A stretch of DNA of 5,423 nt from an uncultured Spartobacteria bacterium (GTDB taxonomy: Bacteria; Verrucomicrobiota; Verrucomicrobiia; Chthoniobacterales; Terrimicrobiaceae). Made by a program: the position numbers and the translations under genes. Of this stretch, positions 1 through 5,423 are shown piece by piece. Under the pieces are notes generated by a model. The model was not told the DNA's origin. It was given only the letters and a program-made list of their open reading frames with translations, and searched no databases. The stretch covers positions 1-5,423 of the forward strand of contig CAIWSO010000441.1 in assembly GCA_903915315.1 (NCBI GenBank), given 5' to 3'. Positions within the stretch are counted from its first letter, which is position 1. Each line of letters begins with the position of its first letter.

Positions 1-81
1 ACGGATTCGATCGCCAATTACCGAACTTGGCGACTAGCAGGTTGTTCCTGCAAACCTTAAATCACAACGGACCAACGCTTT

Positions 82-112
82 CGTAGAGCCCCGTGTCCAC
101 CTGCGCTCTACG
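82..112. terminator. Hairpin, possible terminator of a gene off the left edge
   Basis: A perfect 8-bp inverted repeat (CGTAGAGC at 82-89, GCTCTACG at 105-112) encloses a 15-nt loop. On the plus strand it is followed by a T-rich stretch (CCTTTCTTTCG); on the minus strand an A-rich stretch follows. That favours termination of plus-strand transcription entering from the left, although it also lies 28 bp past the stop of the minus-strand small basic protein gene and could protect that transcript's 3' end. The loop is long and the T-tract imperfect. The first 81 bases hold no gene I can support; a plus-strand reading frame open from base 1 to a TAA at 58-60 might be the tail of a protein but is too short to identify. 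Confidence 0.3.
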
Positions 113-139
113 CCTTTCTTTCGCGCCAACCCCAATCGA

Positions 140-295
140 TTAAGCTTCAGGGGCAGTCTTGCGAAGACCAACCACTTTATCGCCCTGCTTGTACTGTCCG
201 CGCTTCTTGAGAAGCTCCACACGCTCAAAGCGTTTTAAGACGTTTCGTTTGGCCGTGATGGTGCTTGCGCCCTTGAGACTACGATGCTGAGACAT
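140..295 (-). CDS. Small basic protein, Chlamydiae/Verrucomicrobia type
   Basis: This encodes a 51-residue, Lys/Arg-rich protein beginning MSQHRSLKG and containing the run KRNVLKRFERVELLKKRG, then GDKVVGLRKT. From memory this matches the short basic protein family restricted to Chlamydiae and Verrucomicrobia (a TIGRFAM 'small basic protein', described as ribosomal-protein-like). The function is not established; size and charge suggest an RNA- or ribosome-associated role, which is inference. The frame is open for 26 more codons upstream, to a start at 371-373, but the internal ATG at 293-295 is preferred because the family begins with MS-[RQ]-H-x-S and the upstream residues look unlike it. No clear Shine-Dalgarno precedes this ATG, only a T-rich stretch. 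The gene lies 100 bp downstream of tRNA-Glu on the same strand and may be read from the same transcript. It is the strongest taxonomic marker in the window. Confidence 0.85.
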   Translation of the reverse strand: MSQHRSLKGASTITAKRNVLKRFERVELLKKRGQYKQGDKVVGLRKTAPEA

Positions 296-395
296 AAGAA
301 AAAAGTTTTGGACCAGAAACAGTATCCCCAGTGGACTCGTGCGCAAGACTTGTTTTGCTAACACCGAGCACACCTAAACGGGTTTAAACCGCTTA

Positions 396-471
396 TGGCG
401 ACCCTAACGGGATTCGAACCCGTGTTACTCCCGTGAAAGGGGAGTGTCCTAGGCCACTGGACGATAGGGTC
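396..471 (-). tRNA. tRNA-Glu (anticodon UUC), CCA encoded
   Basis: This is a complete 76-nt cloverleaf on the minus strand. The acceptor stem GACCCTA pairs with TAGGGTC, followed by discriminator G and an encoded CCA (396-398). The D stem is GTCC/GGAC. The anticodon stem CTCCC/GGGAG holds the loop CTTTCAC, with anticodon TTC at 435-437. The T arm is ACGGG-TTCGAAT-CCCGT. The D arm and anticodon arm resemble bacterial tRNA-Glu closely. There is no intron or mismatch in the stems. The tRNA decodes GAA/GAG, and in bacteria with the C5 pathway it also feeds haem synthesis. The small basic protein gene follows 100 bp downstream. Confidence 0.98.
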
Positions 472-488
472 TCAATGAGAGGACGTGG

Positions 489-516
489 AGAGTAGAACAC
501 CCTCACAAGAACACAA
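489..516 (-). promoter_or_regulatory. Candidate promoter for tRNA-Glu
   Basis: Reading the minus strand, a -35-like TTGTGT (511-516) is separated by 16 bp from a -10-like TACTCT (489-494), which ends 17 nt before the mature tRNA 5' end. Each box matches only half of the sigma-70 consensus, so the position supports the call more than the sequence does. The rest of the stretch between the tRNA and the peptidase remnant (about 472-661) holds an A8 run at 526-533 and nothing else I recognise. Confidence 0.25.
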
Positions 517-661
517 GCGGATTCTAAAAAAAAGAGCGTCGAAGAATTTCCACAAACAAACGCCTATCCCGCAGAACTAAGTGCAGCCATGCAAAAACTC
601 AGCGCCCCTACTTGAGAACGATGCTCTTTTTACTTTCAAACCTAACCTGCCGTGGACGGCC

Positions 662-1041
662 TTATCCCCCCAGCCACAGTCCTCTGGGAGCTGCTTCACT
701 GCGGATCAATTTACAGAAACGTGTTACACCGGCTCCGTCCACGTCTTTCCGCAAGTGAACGACCGCTCCCCATGGATTGAGGCAAGCGAAGATCATCATC
801 GGAAGGCTCCCGAGCTCTGTACATTACGCTCAGCCCATAGAATCAAGCCGACACAAGGGGCGGGATCGCCCCCGTGAATTCCAGCTGAAACATAAATCTC
901 CCCCTGTCCATCCAAGGCAGCCTTTCCGAGACAGTAGACAGAGAACACATCCACTTTTGCAATCACCTGGCTGCACAAACCGGCCGAGATTCCAACCGCA
1001 CACCACCGGCGGGTCAACTGCTCTTAACAGTGACAGCTCAT
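662..1041 (-). pseudogene. Remnant of an M14-type zinc carboxypeptidase
   Basis: No intact gene spans this stretch, but two minus-strand frames together read like the N-terminal part of an M14-family carboxypeptidase (succinylglutamate desuccinylase / murein peptide amidase-like group). Frame A (to a TGA at 796-798) contains IYVSAGIHGGDPAP followed by LILWAERN; functional relatives have SAGIHGDEPA, whose H and E bind zinc. The next block, LPMMIFACLNPWG, lies in another frame near 800-810 and runs to a TAA at 662-664, so an indel fell around 810-820. Relatives then carry R-x-D-x-[DN]-G-x-DLNR; here it reads RKDVDGAGVTR, losing the D and N. Frame A also has an internal TAA at 1024-1026, just after a candidate ATG at 1039-1041. 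The zinc-ligand Glu is Asp, and the C-terminal two thirds, including the later catalytic residues, are unrecognisable or missing. The remnant starts about 50 bp after the aldo/keto reductase stop on the same strand, so it was probably co-transcribed with that gene. The family match is from motif memory. Confidence 0.7.
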
Positions 1042-1093
1042 TCCAGTCAGCGAGAGCCCGCAGCCTTTGCGATCAGAGCGAAACCATCGCCCC

Positions 1094-2278
1094 TTATCCA
1101 CCTTCGCTTAATCGTTTCTTTGGAGAGGCATGCAGTAAAGCGTGCGCTTCCTCCAAAATTTCGCCAATTCGGGCGGCAAAACGATAGTTTCCGAGGACCG
1201 TCCGAATCTTAGCGATTTTTGCCTCAGCAGCATTCGCCCCAGGAAACCAATGTCCGGCGTTCCCCATGAGATTATACCGCATTTTGCCCCATTCCACTAA
1301 ATCGAGTGCCTTCGAATAACTCCACAACCGCAGGATTTCTTGCAGGTTCACCTCGCCAGGAACTTCCACGTAGGGAGGCAACCCCTCAGCCCAATTCCGG
1401 CACCAATCATCCCCAAGAACCTTTTCCATTTCCCGACGTAGCTTTTGCTCGATGGGTTTCACTATTTCGGCCGCATCGTCGTAAAACTCGAGTGACTCGA
1501 GGTGGGCATCAAAATCGCTTGGACGTGCAGCTCCTACCGAGAGCGTATGCACTTCAGGACGAGACAAGCACCACAGGTTGTTAAATGCCATTGGACTCAG
1601 CGGCGCGCAAAGGTCGACAAGCTTCTGCGGCGGCGCATAGAGCATCCCGCCCTTGTCATTGGGGCTAATGATGAAAACCCCCATATCGCGTCGAGCAGCC
1701 GCATCTTTTGCTGCGGCATTGAGCTCACCAACAAAGTACCAGTGTATATTCACGTAGTCGAACCGGTCGGATTCTATCGCCTTGAGAATGATGTCATTTG
1801 TCGCGTGCGTGCTGAACCCGACAAATCGGCAGCGCCCTTCCCGCTGGAGTTGCCTGGCCATGTCCAAACACCCCCCGGGCCGAAGAGACCACTCCAGTAA
1901 TTCGGCGTTATTGACTCCGTGCAGCGAGAGCAAATCAACGTGAGAAAGCTTTAAGTTGCGCATCGACTCTTCAAACGTCGCGAGAAACTTCTTGGGATCG
2001 GCGAACGGCTCTATCTTGGTTTGGACGATCATTTTCTCACGCGGCAACTTTGGAAGAATCCAACCCAGTTGCATTTCACTACTCCCGTAGCCGCGGGCGG
2101 TTTCGATATGATTGATCCCCAGTTCGAGCGCACGGAGCACGGTGGCCTCGAGGTTGCGCTGCACGGATTCCTCTATTTTTTCCTCCGGCAAATCGTCCCA
2201 ACTCTGCTGAAAACGCATCCCTCCACAGGAAAAAACAGGAATTTGAAGTTCAGTCTTTCCAAAACGGCGGTATTTCAT
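1094..2278 (-). CDS. Aldo/keto reductase family oxidoreductase (COG1453-like)
   Basis: This encodes a 394-residue predicted cytoplasmic NAD(P)H-dependent oxidoreductase of unknown substrate. Residues ~1-270 form the aldo/keto reductase barrel: MKYRRFGKTELQIP opens it, NHIETARGYGSSE (56-68) carries the catalytic Tyr64, VQTK gives Lys88 and LLSLHG gives His120. The usual tetrad Asp is Glu59 here. SVGAARPSDFD in the last part of the barrel looks like the cofactor-binding region. Residues ~295-394 form a helical tail that in COG1453-type relatives holds ferredoxin-like Cys clusters. Here the matching places (DDWCRNW and NAGHWFPGAN) keep just one Cys, so no cluster is expected. As I recall, cyanobacterial relatives share this Cys-less tail. 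The frame opens from a TTG at 2306-2308, but the ATG at 2276-2278 fits the family start and has AAGGGG just before it, closely spaced. It is divergent from the sufE-like gene across 66 bp, and a decayed peptidase follows it. Confidence 0.9.
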   Translation of the reverse strand: MKYRRFGKTELQIPVFSCGGMRFQQSWDDLPEEKIEESVQRNLEATVLRALELGINHIETARGYGSSEMQLGWILPKLPREKMIVQTKIEPFADPKKFLATFEESMRNLKLSHVDLLSLHGVNNAELLEWSLRPGGCLDMARQLQREGRCRFVGFSTHATNDIILKAIESDRFDYVNIHWYFVGELNAAAKDAAARRDMGVFIISPNDKGGMLYAPPQKLVDLCAPLSPMAFNNLWCLSRPEVHTLSVGAARPSDFDAHLESLEFYDDAAEIVKPIEQKLRREMEKVLGDDWCRNWAEGLPPYVEVPGEVNLQEILRLWSYSKALDLVEWGKMRYNLMGNAGHWFPGANAAEAKIAKIRTVLGNYRFAARIGEILEEAHALLHASPKKRLSEGG

Positions 2279-2344
2279 GCCCCTTATTGATCTAAGCACG
2301 GGCCCCAAGGCAACGCTCTTTCACTTCCCCGCCCTAGTCTATCC

Positions 2345-2767
2345 ATGACCCCACATCCAAGCCAAAATGAAGACCGCCTTGTGGCTCATCTCTTGCAAAT
2401 CGAAGATGCTCTTGAGCGCCTCGCCTTCGTCCAAGACCGAGTAAAGAAACGACCGCCCCTATCTCCGGAATATCGATCAGACTCCAACCGCATCCATGGG
2501 TGCGCAACCAAGGTTTGGCTCCGCGAAGATCACGCTGGGGGAATCTGCCATTTTGAGGTCGACTCTGAATCTTCGATCGTAAGAGGTCTCGCCTCGCTTG
2601 TTGCGGAGGTGTTTTCGGGCGCCCTTGCAACCGAGGTGGCGAGCTTTGAGTCAAGAATCGTTGAGCGCGCTGGCTTGAGCAAGATAATCACTCCCACCCG
2701 TCTTCACGGCCTATTAAAGCTCGAGGAGTCGATCCACGCTTTTGCTCAGTCCATCAGACCATCTTAG
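2345..2767 (+). CDS. SufE-like cysteine desulfurase sulfur acceptor
   Basis: This encodes a 140-residue SufE/CsdE-family protein, about the usual family length. These proteins accept persulfide sulfur from a SufS/CsdA-type cysteine desulfurase and raise its activity during Fe-S cluster assembly in the cytoplasm. The opening helices (LVAHLLQIEDALERLAFVQD, 12-31) are followed by PPLSPEYR, then the acceptor loop IHGCATKVWL, with the persulfide-carrying Cys at residue 53; the commoner sequence there is GC-[QT]-[SA]-x-VW. The C-terminal part (SSIVRGLASLV and GLSKIITPTRLHGL) also fits the family fold. No sufS, sufBCD or csdA lies in the window, so its desulfurase partner is elsewhere. Starting at the ATG at 2345 gives the expected length, though no clear Shine-Dalgarno precedes it. 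It is the first gene of a probable operon with tatD (5-bp gap) and terC. SufE and CsdE cannot be told apart from the sequence alone. Confidence 0.92.
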   Translation: MTPHPSQNEDRLVAHLLQIEDALERLAFVQDRVKKRPPLSPEYRSDSNRIHGCATKVWLREDHAGGICHFEVDSESSIVRGLASLVAEVFSGALATEVASFESRIVERAGLSKIITPTRLHGLLKLEESIHAFAQSIRPS

Positions 2768-2772
2768 ATGCC

Positions 2773-3639
2773 ATGGAACTTGCAGACTCCCATTGCCACC
2801 TTCAGGATCCAAGACTACGCGACGCGCTTCCCCTGCTCTTGGAGCAAAGCAGAGCCCTTGGGATTGGGCAGTGGGTTGTAAACGCCACGCGCGAGACGGA
2901 TTGGCCAGAGGTTGCCGCTCTCTCAAAGTCTGCCCCGGGGCTGCGCGCCGCATTCGGGCTGCATCCATGGTGGCAAAACCATCGAACGTCTTCTTGGCGC
3001 GAGAATCTAGTATCCATACTAAGCTCCCATCCAAATGCTTCCATCGGTGAAATTGGCCTCGACCTTTGGATGCGTAACGCCGACCTCAAGGACCAGGTCG
3101 TAGTGATGCGTGAGCACCTTGATATCGCCAAGGTTCTAGGTAGGCCCGTCACCATCCATTGCTTGCGGGCTTGGCCTCACCTACTTGATGTGATGAGAAA
3201 TGAGGCGCCACTCCCGTGCGGATTCTTGCTGCACAGCTACTCAGGCCCAGTGGAAATGATCCAACAATGGACAGAACTTGGAGCATTTTTTTCATTTTCA
3301 CCCGCGTTTTTGAGTCTAAACAAAACGCACATTCGGCGAATGTTCCAAAACGAAATTCCGCTTAACCGGCTTTTGATCGAAACCGATGCTCCCGATATGG
3401 CAGCTCCAAAACACTTGAGCCGCTACGAGGTTTCTGCCGTGGCTGAACCCATTGAACCACTCGCTCAATCCATGAAGCGTCTAAACCATCCGGCAAATTT
3501 GATTTTGTGCCTTGAAGCAATCGCAGCCGATCGATCCATTCCCCAAGAGGAGGCAGCTGAGCTATGCATGGACAACTTTTACAACCTTTTTGGCCATACA
3601 GAAAAAGCTCCTATCAATGCTTCCCAACCTTCCCTTTAG
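2773..3639 (+). CDS. TatD-family metal-dependent hydrolase
   Basis: This encodes a 288-residue TatD/YcfH/YjjV-type TIM-barrel hydrolase of the amidohydrolase superfamily. Characterised relatives are metal-dependent nucleases (3'-5' exonuclease or AP endonuclease activity on DNA); the substrate here is not determined. The metal ligands are visible in order: DSHCHL (His7, His9), GEIGLD (Glu93), TIHCLRAW (His129), LLHSYSG (His154) and LIETDAP (Asp205). The loop around His129 has CLRAW where E. coli TatD-type proteins usually have CRDA, and FGLHPWW (61-67) resembles the YjjV-like branch; both look like subfamily features rather than defects. All ligands are present, so it should be active. There is no signal peptide, so it is cytoplasmic. 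The ATG at 2773 sits 5 bp after the sufE-like stop (an out-of-frame ATG directly follows that stop), which suggests translational coupling. The name TatD does not imply a role in Tat export. Confidence 0.95.
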   Translation: MELADSHCHLQDPRLRDALPLLLEQSRALGIGQWVVNATRETDWPEVAALSKSAPGLRAAFGLHPWWQNHRTSSWRENLVSILSSHPNASIGEIGLDLWMRNADLKDQVVVMREHLDIAKVLGRPVTIHCLRAWPHLLDVMRNEAPLPCGFLLHSYSGPVEMIQQWTELGAFFSFSPAFLSLNKTHIRRMFQNEIPLNRLLIETDAPDMAAPKHLSRYEVSAVAEPIEPLAQSMKRLNHPANLILCLEAIAADRSIPQEEAAELCMDNFYNLFGHTEKAPINASQPSL

Positions 3640-3659
3640 AGATGATCCTTTGAAGCGGT

Positions 3660-4517
3660 ATGTCGGCCATCGTTCTCTCTCTTATTCAAATGCCATCATC
3701 AGCGGAGTGGGTGGATGCTTTTCCAGTTATTCTCTCCCTAGTCATCATCGAGGGACTGCTTAGTGTGGACAACGCCTTGGCGATTGCAGCCATGGCGAGC
3801 CATCTACCCGAACCCCAGAGGCGTCGGGCTTTGCAATGGGGAATCATCGGTGCCTACGGATTCCGAGGACTTGCGATGGCATTCGCCGCTCAGATTGCAG
3901 GGAACGTCTGGCTAAAAATCTGCGGTGCATCCTATTTGCTCTACCTGATGTGCACACATTTCGGATCCTCAGAGTGCGAAAGCGACGGAAGCGAACGGAC
4001 TGAAGGAAATCAACGCAGCTTTTTTGCAACCATCGTTGCGATAGAGGTCATGGACCTCAGCCTAAGCGTGGACAATGTGGTTGCCGCTGTGGCGATGAGC
4101 CCAAAGCTGTGGGTGATTTGCACGGGGGTGTTCATCGCAATCCTTGCACTGCGATTCGTGGCGGGAGCCTGCATCCGTCTGATAGAAATTTTCCCAGTTC
4201 TCGAACATGCGGCATTTCTTCTCATTGGCTACGTTGGCTTTATTCTAGTCGTGGAGCTTCTCGGACAGACACACGGTGGCTTCGGAATCATCCCCTTTGA
4301 TACCGCGGTGAGCTCGCTACAGAAGTTCAGCGGCATTGCGTTGCTCTTGGGCGTTTCACTGAGCTATTCGCGTGTACCGTCTCTGCGAATCACGCTGAAA
4401 CCGGCAATCAAAGTCGCCCAGTTTCCCATGCGCATCATCGCGAGAATTCCAGCAGGGCTGCTCAATGCAGCTCAATTCCTGATCAGAATGATTGCCCGCT
4501 GGTTCAAGAACTCATGA
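3660..4517 (+). CDS. TerC/YkoY-family integral membrane protein with basic tail
   Basis: This encodes a 285-residue inner-membrane protein of the TerC family. The two signature repeats are both present: E31-GLLSVDNALAIA (D37, N38) and E129-VMDLSLSVDNVVAAVA (D138, N139), each inside a hydrophobic helix. Further helices lie at about 58-80, 84-98, 152-172, 183-201 and 222-236. HLPEPQRRRALQWGIIGAYGFRG (48-70) and ASYLLYL resemble the YkoY-type branch. Characterised TerC proteins act in Mn2+ export or metal loading of exported enzymes; tellurite resistance applies to some relatives only. A polar, Ser/Glu-rich cytoplasmic or periplasmic loop (102-119) separates the two halves. After about residue 240 the protein carries a basic amphipathic extension with a repeated unit (MRIIAR at 257-262, IRMIAR at 275-280), longer than I expect for the family. 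A yybP-ykoY Mn riboswitch often precedes such genes, but here the gap to tatD is only 20 bp, so any regulation must act at the operon start. The start at 3660 is chosen over the ATG at 3690 because a weak GAAG precedes it. Confidence 0.92.
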   Translation: MSAIVLSLIQMPSSAEWVDAFPVILSLVIIEGLLSVDNALAIAAMASHLPEPQRRRALQWGIIGAYGFRGLAMAFAAQIAGNVWLKICGASYLLYLMCTHFGSSECESDGSERTEGNQRSFFATIVAIEVMDLSLSVDNVVAAVAMSPKLWVICTGVFIAILALRFVAGACIRLIEIFPVLEHAAFLLIGYVGFILVVELLGQTHGGFGIIPFDTAVSSLQKFSGIALLLGVSLSYSRVPSLRITLKPAIKVAQFPMRIIARIPAGLLNAAQFLIRMIARWFKNS

Positions 4518-4526
4518 AGCTTGAAC
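4502..4526 (+). repeat. Inverted repeat over the terC stop codon
   Basis: GTTCAAG (4502-4508) and CTTGAAC (4520-4526) form a perfect 7-bp inverted repeat around an 11-nt loop that contains the TGA stop of the TerC gene (4515-4517). No T-run follows, so it is not a canonical intrinsic terminator. It could slow 3' exonucleases or be coincidence. Confidence 0.35.
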
Positions 4527-4553
4527 GAAGCAAACAGCAGCATTGGGACTGAG

Positions 4554-4575
4554 GGAGACATTTCGCTGCGTCTCC
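4554..4575. terminator. Possible hairpin terminator between convergent genes
   Basis: GGAGAC (4554-4559) pairs with GTCTCC (4570-4575) around a 10-nt loop in the 64-bp gap where the terC operon and the DUF1080 gene converge. A shared terminator is expected at this place. The stem is short and no U-tract follows on either strand, so the call rests mainly on position. Confidence 0.25.
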
Positions 4576-4581
4576 GAACGC

Positions 4582-5256
4582 TTAGAGTTGTTTGATTCGG
4601 ATCGCGCGCCAGCGAATCTCATCTCCTGGCTGCTTGTCTTTGCCAATGCCATGAACCTGCAACGCTATGATTCCCTTCGGAGTCATTGAGTCCTTAAAGT
4701 CTGCAGCCTTCACCCCGTTGATCCATGTCTGAATATGGTCTCCACGGCACTCGATCCGCGCCTTATTCCATTGCTTCTGAAGAAAGGCGCCGCGAGCGGG
4801 TTCGTTCTCCTTCAAATCGAAAAGCCAGCCCCGCCGCGCCTCATCGTAGACCCCCCCCGTGTAGGAACGGGCAGAAGGATCGATCTCGTATTGGTAGCCG
4901 TACACGCGGTCGGCTGGAAACTTTTTGAGTTTACCAGCGATCTCTACCTCCAATTCCTTTTCTGCAATCTCACTCCGGAACTGCACTCCTGAATTCATGC
5001 CTTCAGCCACCTTGAATTCAAACTCCAGAACAAAGTCCCCATAGCTTCCCTCCGTGCACAAAAAACTATTCCCAGTGCCGGAGACGGTCTTTCCAACGAT
5101 TTCATCCCCCTCGATCCGGTACTCCGCGGTACCGCTATGCTGCTTCCACCCCTCAAAGTTCTTCGAATTAAACAAGGGTTTGAATCCATCGTCCGCGAAG
5201 GCGAAGACGGACATGATTGAAAACAATACAGGCAAAATGGGGGATTTGAATTTCAT
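4582..5256 (-). CDS. Secreted DUF1080 (3-keto-disaccharide hydrolase-like) protein
   Basis: This encodes a 224-residue exported protein of the DUF1080 family (Pfam PF06439, 3-keto-disaccharide hydrolase), a concanavalin-like beta-sandwich common in Verrucomicrobia, Planctomycetes and Bacteroidetes. Residues 1-21 are a signal peptide with basic MKFK, a hydrophobic core and cleavage expected after AFA (before DDG). Family marks follow in order: GFKPLFNSKNFEGW (24-37), IEGDEIVGK, the strand YGDFVLEFEFKV (72-83), GMNSGVQFRS (86-95), YGYQYEID (119-126), the conserved TGGVYD (133-138), WNKARIEC, INGV and GIIALQVHG (195-203), and closing IRWRAIRIKQL. The length is that of a single-domain member, so it is probably free in the periplasm. 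A role in carbohydrate breakdown is family knowledge; the sugar is unknown. The frame extends upstream to a GTG at 5362-5364, but the ATG at 5254-5256 places the signal peptide correctly. A run of eight G on the coding strand (4851-4858) lies inside the TGGVYD motif. The 167 bp upstream to the window edge hold no supported gene. Confidence 0.93.
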   Translation of the reverse strand: MKFKSPILPVLFSIMSVFAFADDGFKPLFNSKNFEGWKQHSGTAEYRIEGDEIVGKTVSGTGNSFLCTEGSYGDFVLEFEFKVAEGMNSGVQFRSEIAEKELEVEIAGKLKKFPADRVYGYQYEIDPSARSYTGGVYDEARRGWLFDLKENEPARGAFLQKQWNKARIECRGDHIQTWINGVKAADFKDSMTPKGIIALQVHGIGKDKQPGDEIRWRAIRIKQL

Positions 5257-5423
5257 GACACCCGACGTTATGTCCCATTTTTTCAAACTTAAAACCAATT
5301 CGCCGAAGTTCACCCAAGATTGACCCACGGACCGAAGCCCGACCGCCTCGAAAACTGGAGTCACTCGCCAGATTTAAAACAGCAACGACTAACAGTATTT
5401 TCAAACATCCACAGCCTCAACCG

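Noticed and set aside
37..51. Small hairpin GCAGG-TTGTT-CCTGC near the left edge
   Set aside because: A 5-bp stem without a T-run or context is too weak to name.
321..345. Possible promoter for the small basic protein gene (GATACT as -10, minus strand)
   Set aside because: The -10 is reasonable (4 of 6), but no convincing -35 sits at the right spacing, and the gene may be read from the tRNA transcript.
296..373. N-terminal extension of the small basic protein
   Set aside because: The family begins at MS-x-H, and the extension is hydrophobic and unlike the rest of the protein.
526..533. A8 run (T8 on the minus strand) as terminator of the peptidase remnant
   Set aside because: No stem-loop precedes the T-run on the minus strand, so it does not make an intrinsic terminator.
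581..1187. Two overlapping plus-strand reading frames of 98 and 136 codons
   Set aside because: Their translations show no family motifs and look compositionally random. They are antisense to the peptidase remnant, whose motifs are recognisable on the minus strand.
3640..3659. Search for a yybP-ykoY Mn riboswitch before the TerC gene
   Set aside because: Only 20 bp separate it from tatD, too short for the aptamer, and I see no such structure in the short region before the sufE-like gene.
5257..5364. N-terminal extension of the DUF1080 protein from a GTG
   Set aside because: It would bury the signal peptide 36 residues into the protein. The ATG at 5254-5256 gives a normal exported protein.
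5168..5404. Minus-strand frame of 78 codons with a hydrophobic start (MKILLVVAVLNLA) resembling a signal peptide
   Set aside because: It starts at TTG, overlaps the DUF1080 start in another frame, and the residues after the hydrophobic start have no recognisable domain. The 5257-5423 region is better read as the upstream region of the DUF1080 gene.

Overview
The window most likely comes from a member of the Verrucomicrobiota. The best clue is a 51-residue basic protein at 140-295 (minus strand). It matches my memory of a small 'ribosomal-like' basic protein found only in Chlamydiae and Verrucomicrobia. A secreted DUF1080 protein and a cyanobacterial/verrucomicrobial-looking aldo/keto reductase agree with this. 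Base composition is near 50% GC and coding is fairly dense. No phage, insertion sequence, CRISPR array or transfer signature is visible. The placement rests on recognised families, not on a database search.

Layout, left half (minus strand): an aldo/keto reductase (1094-2278), then the decayed remains of an M14-type zinc carboxypeptidase (about 662-1041), then tRNA-Glu(UUC) (396-471), then the small basic protein (140-295). The first 139 bases hold no gene I can support, only a hairpin.

Layout, middle (plus strand): starting 66 bp from the divergent reductase, three tightly spaced genes form a probable operon. They are a SufE-like sulfur acceptor (2345-2767), a TatD-family metal-dependent hydrolase (2773-3639) and a TerC/YkoY-family membrane protein (3660-4517), with gaps of 5 and 20 bp. 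The products are linked loosely, by metal or Fe-S handling and housekeeping, rather than by one obvious pathway.

Layout, right end (minus strand): a secreted DUF1080 (3-keto-disaccharide hydrolase-like) protein (4582-5256) converges on the operon across a 64-bp gap. Its upstream region runs to the window edge without another supported gene.

I see no convincing undescribed multi-gene system. The points most worth a second look are the M14 peptidase remnant hidden in a 620-bp apparent gap, the arginine-rich amphipathic tail on the TerC protein, the Fe-S-less, Glu-for-Asp aldo/keto reductase, and a G8 tract inside the most conserved motif of the DUF1080 gene.
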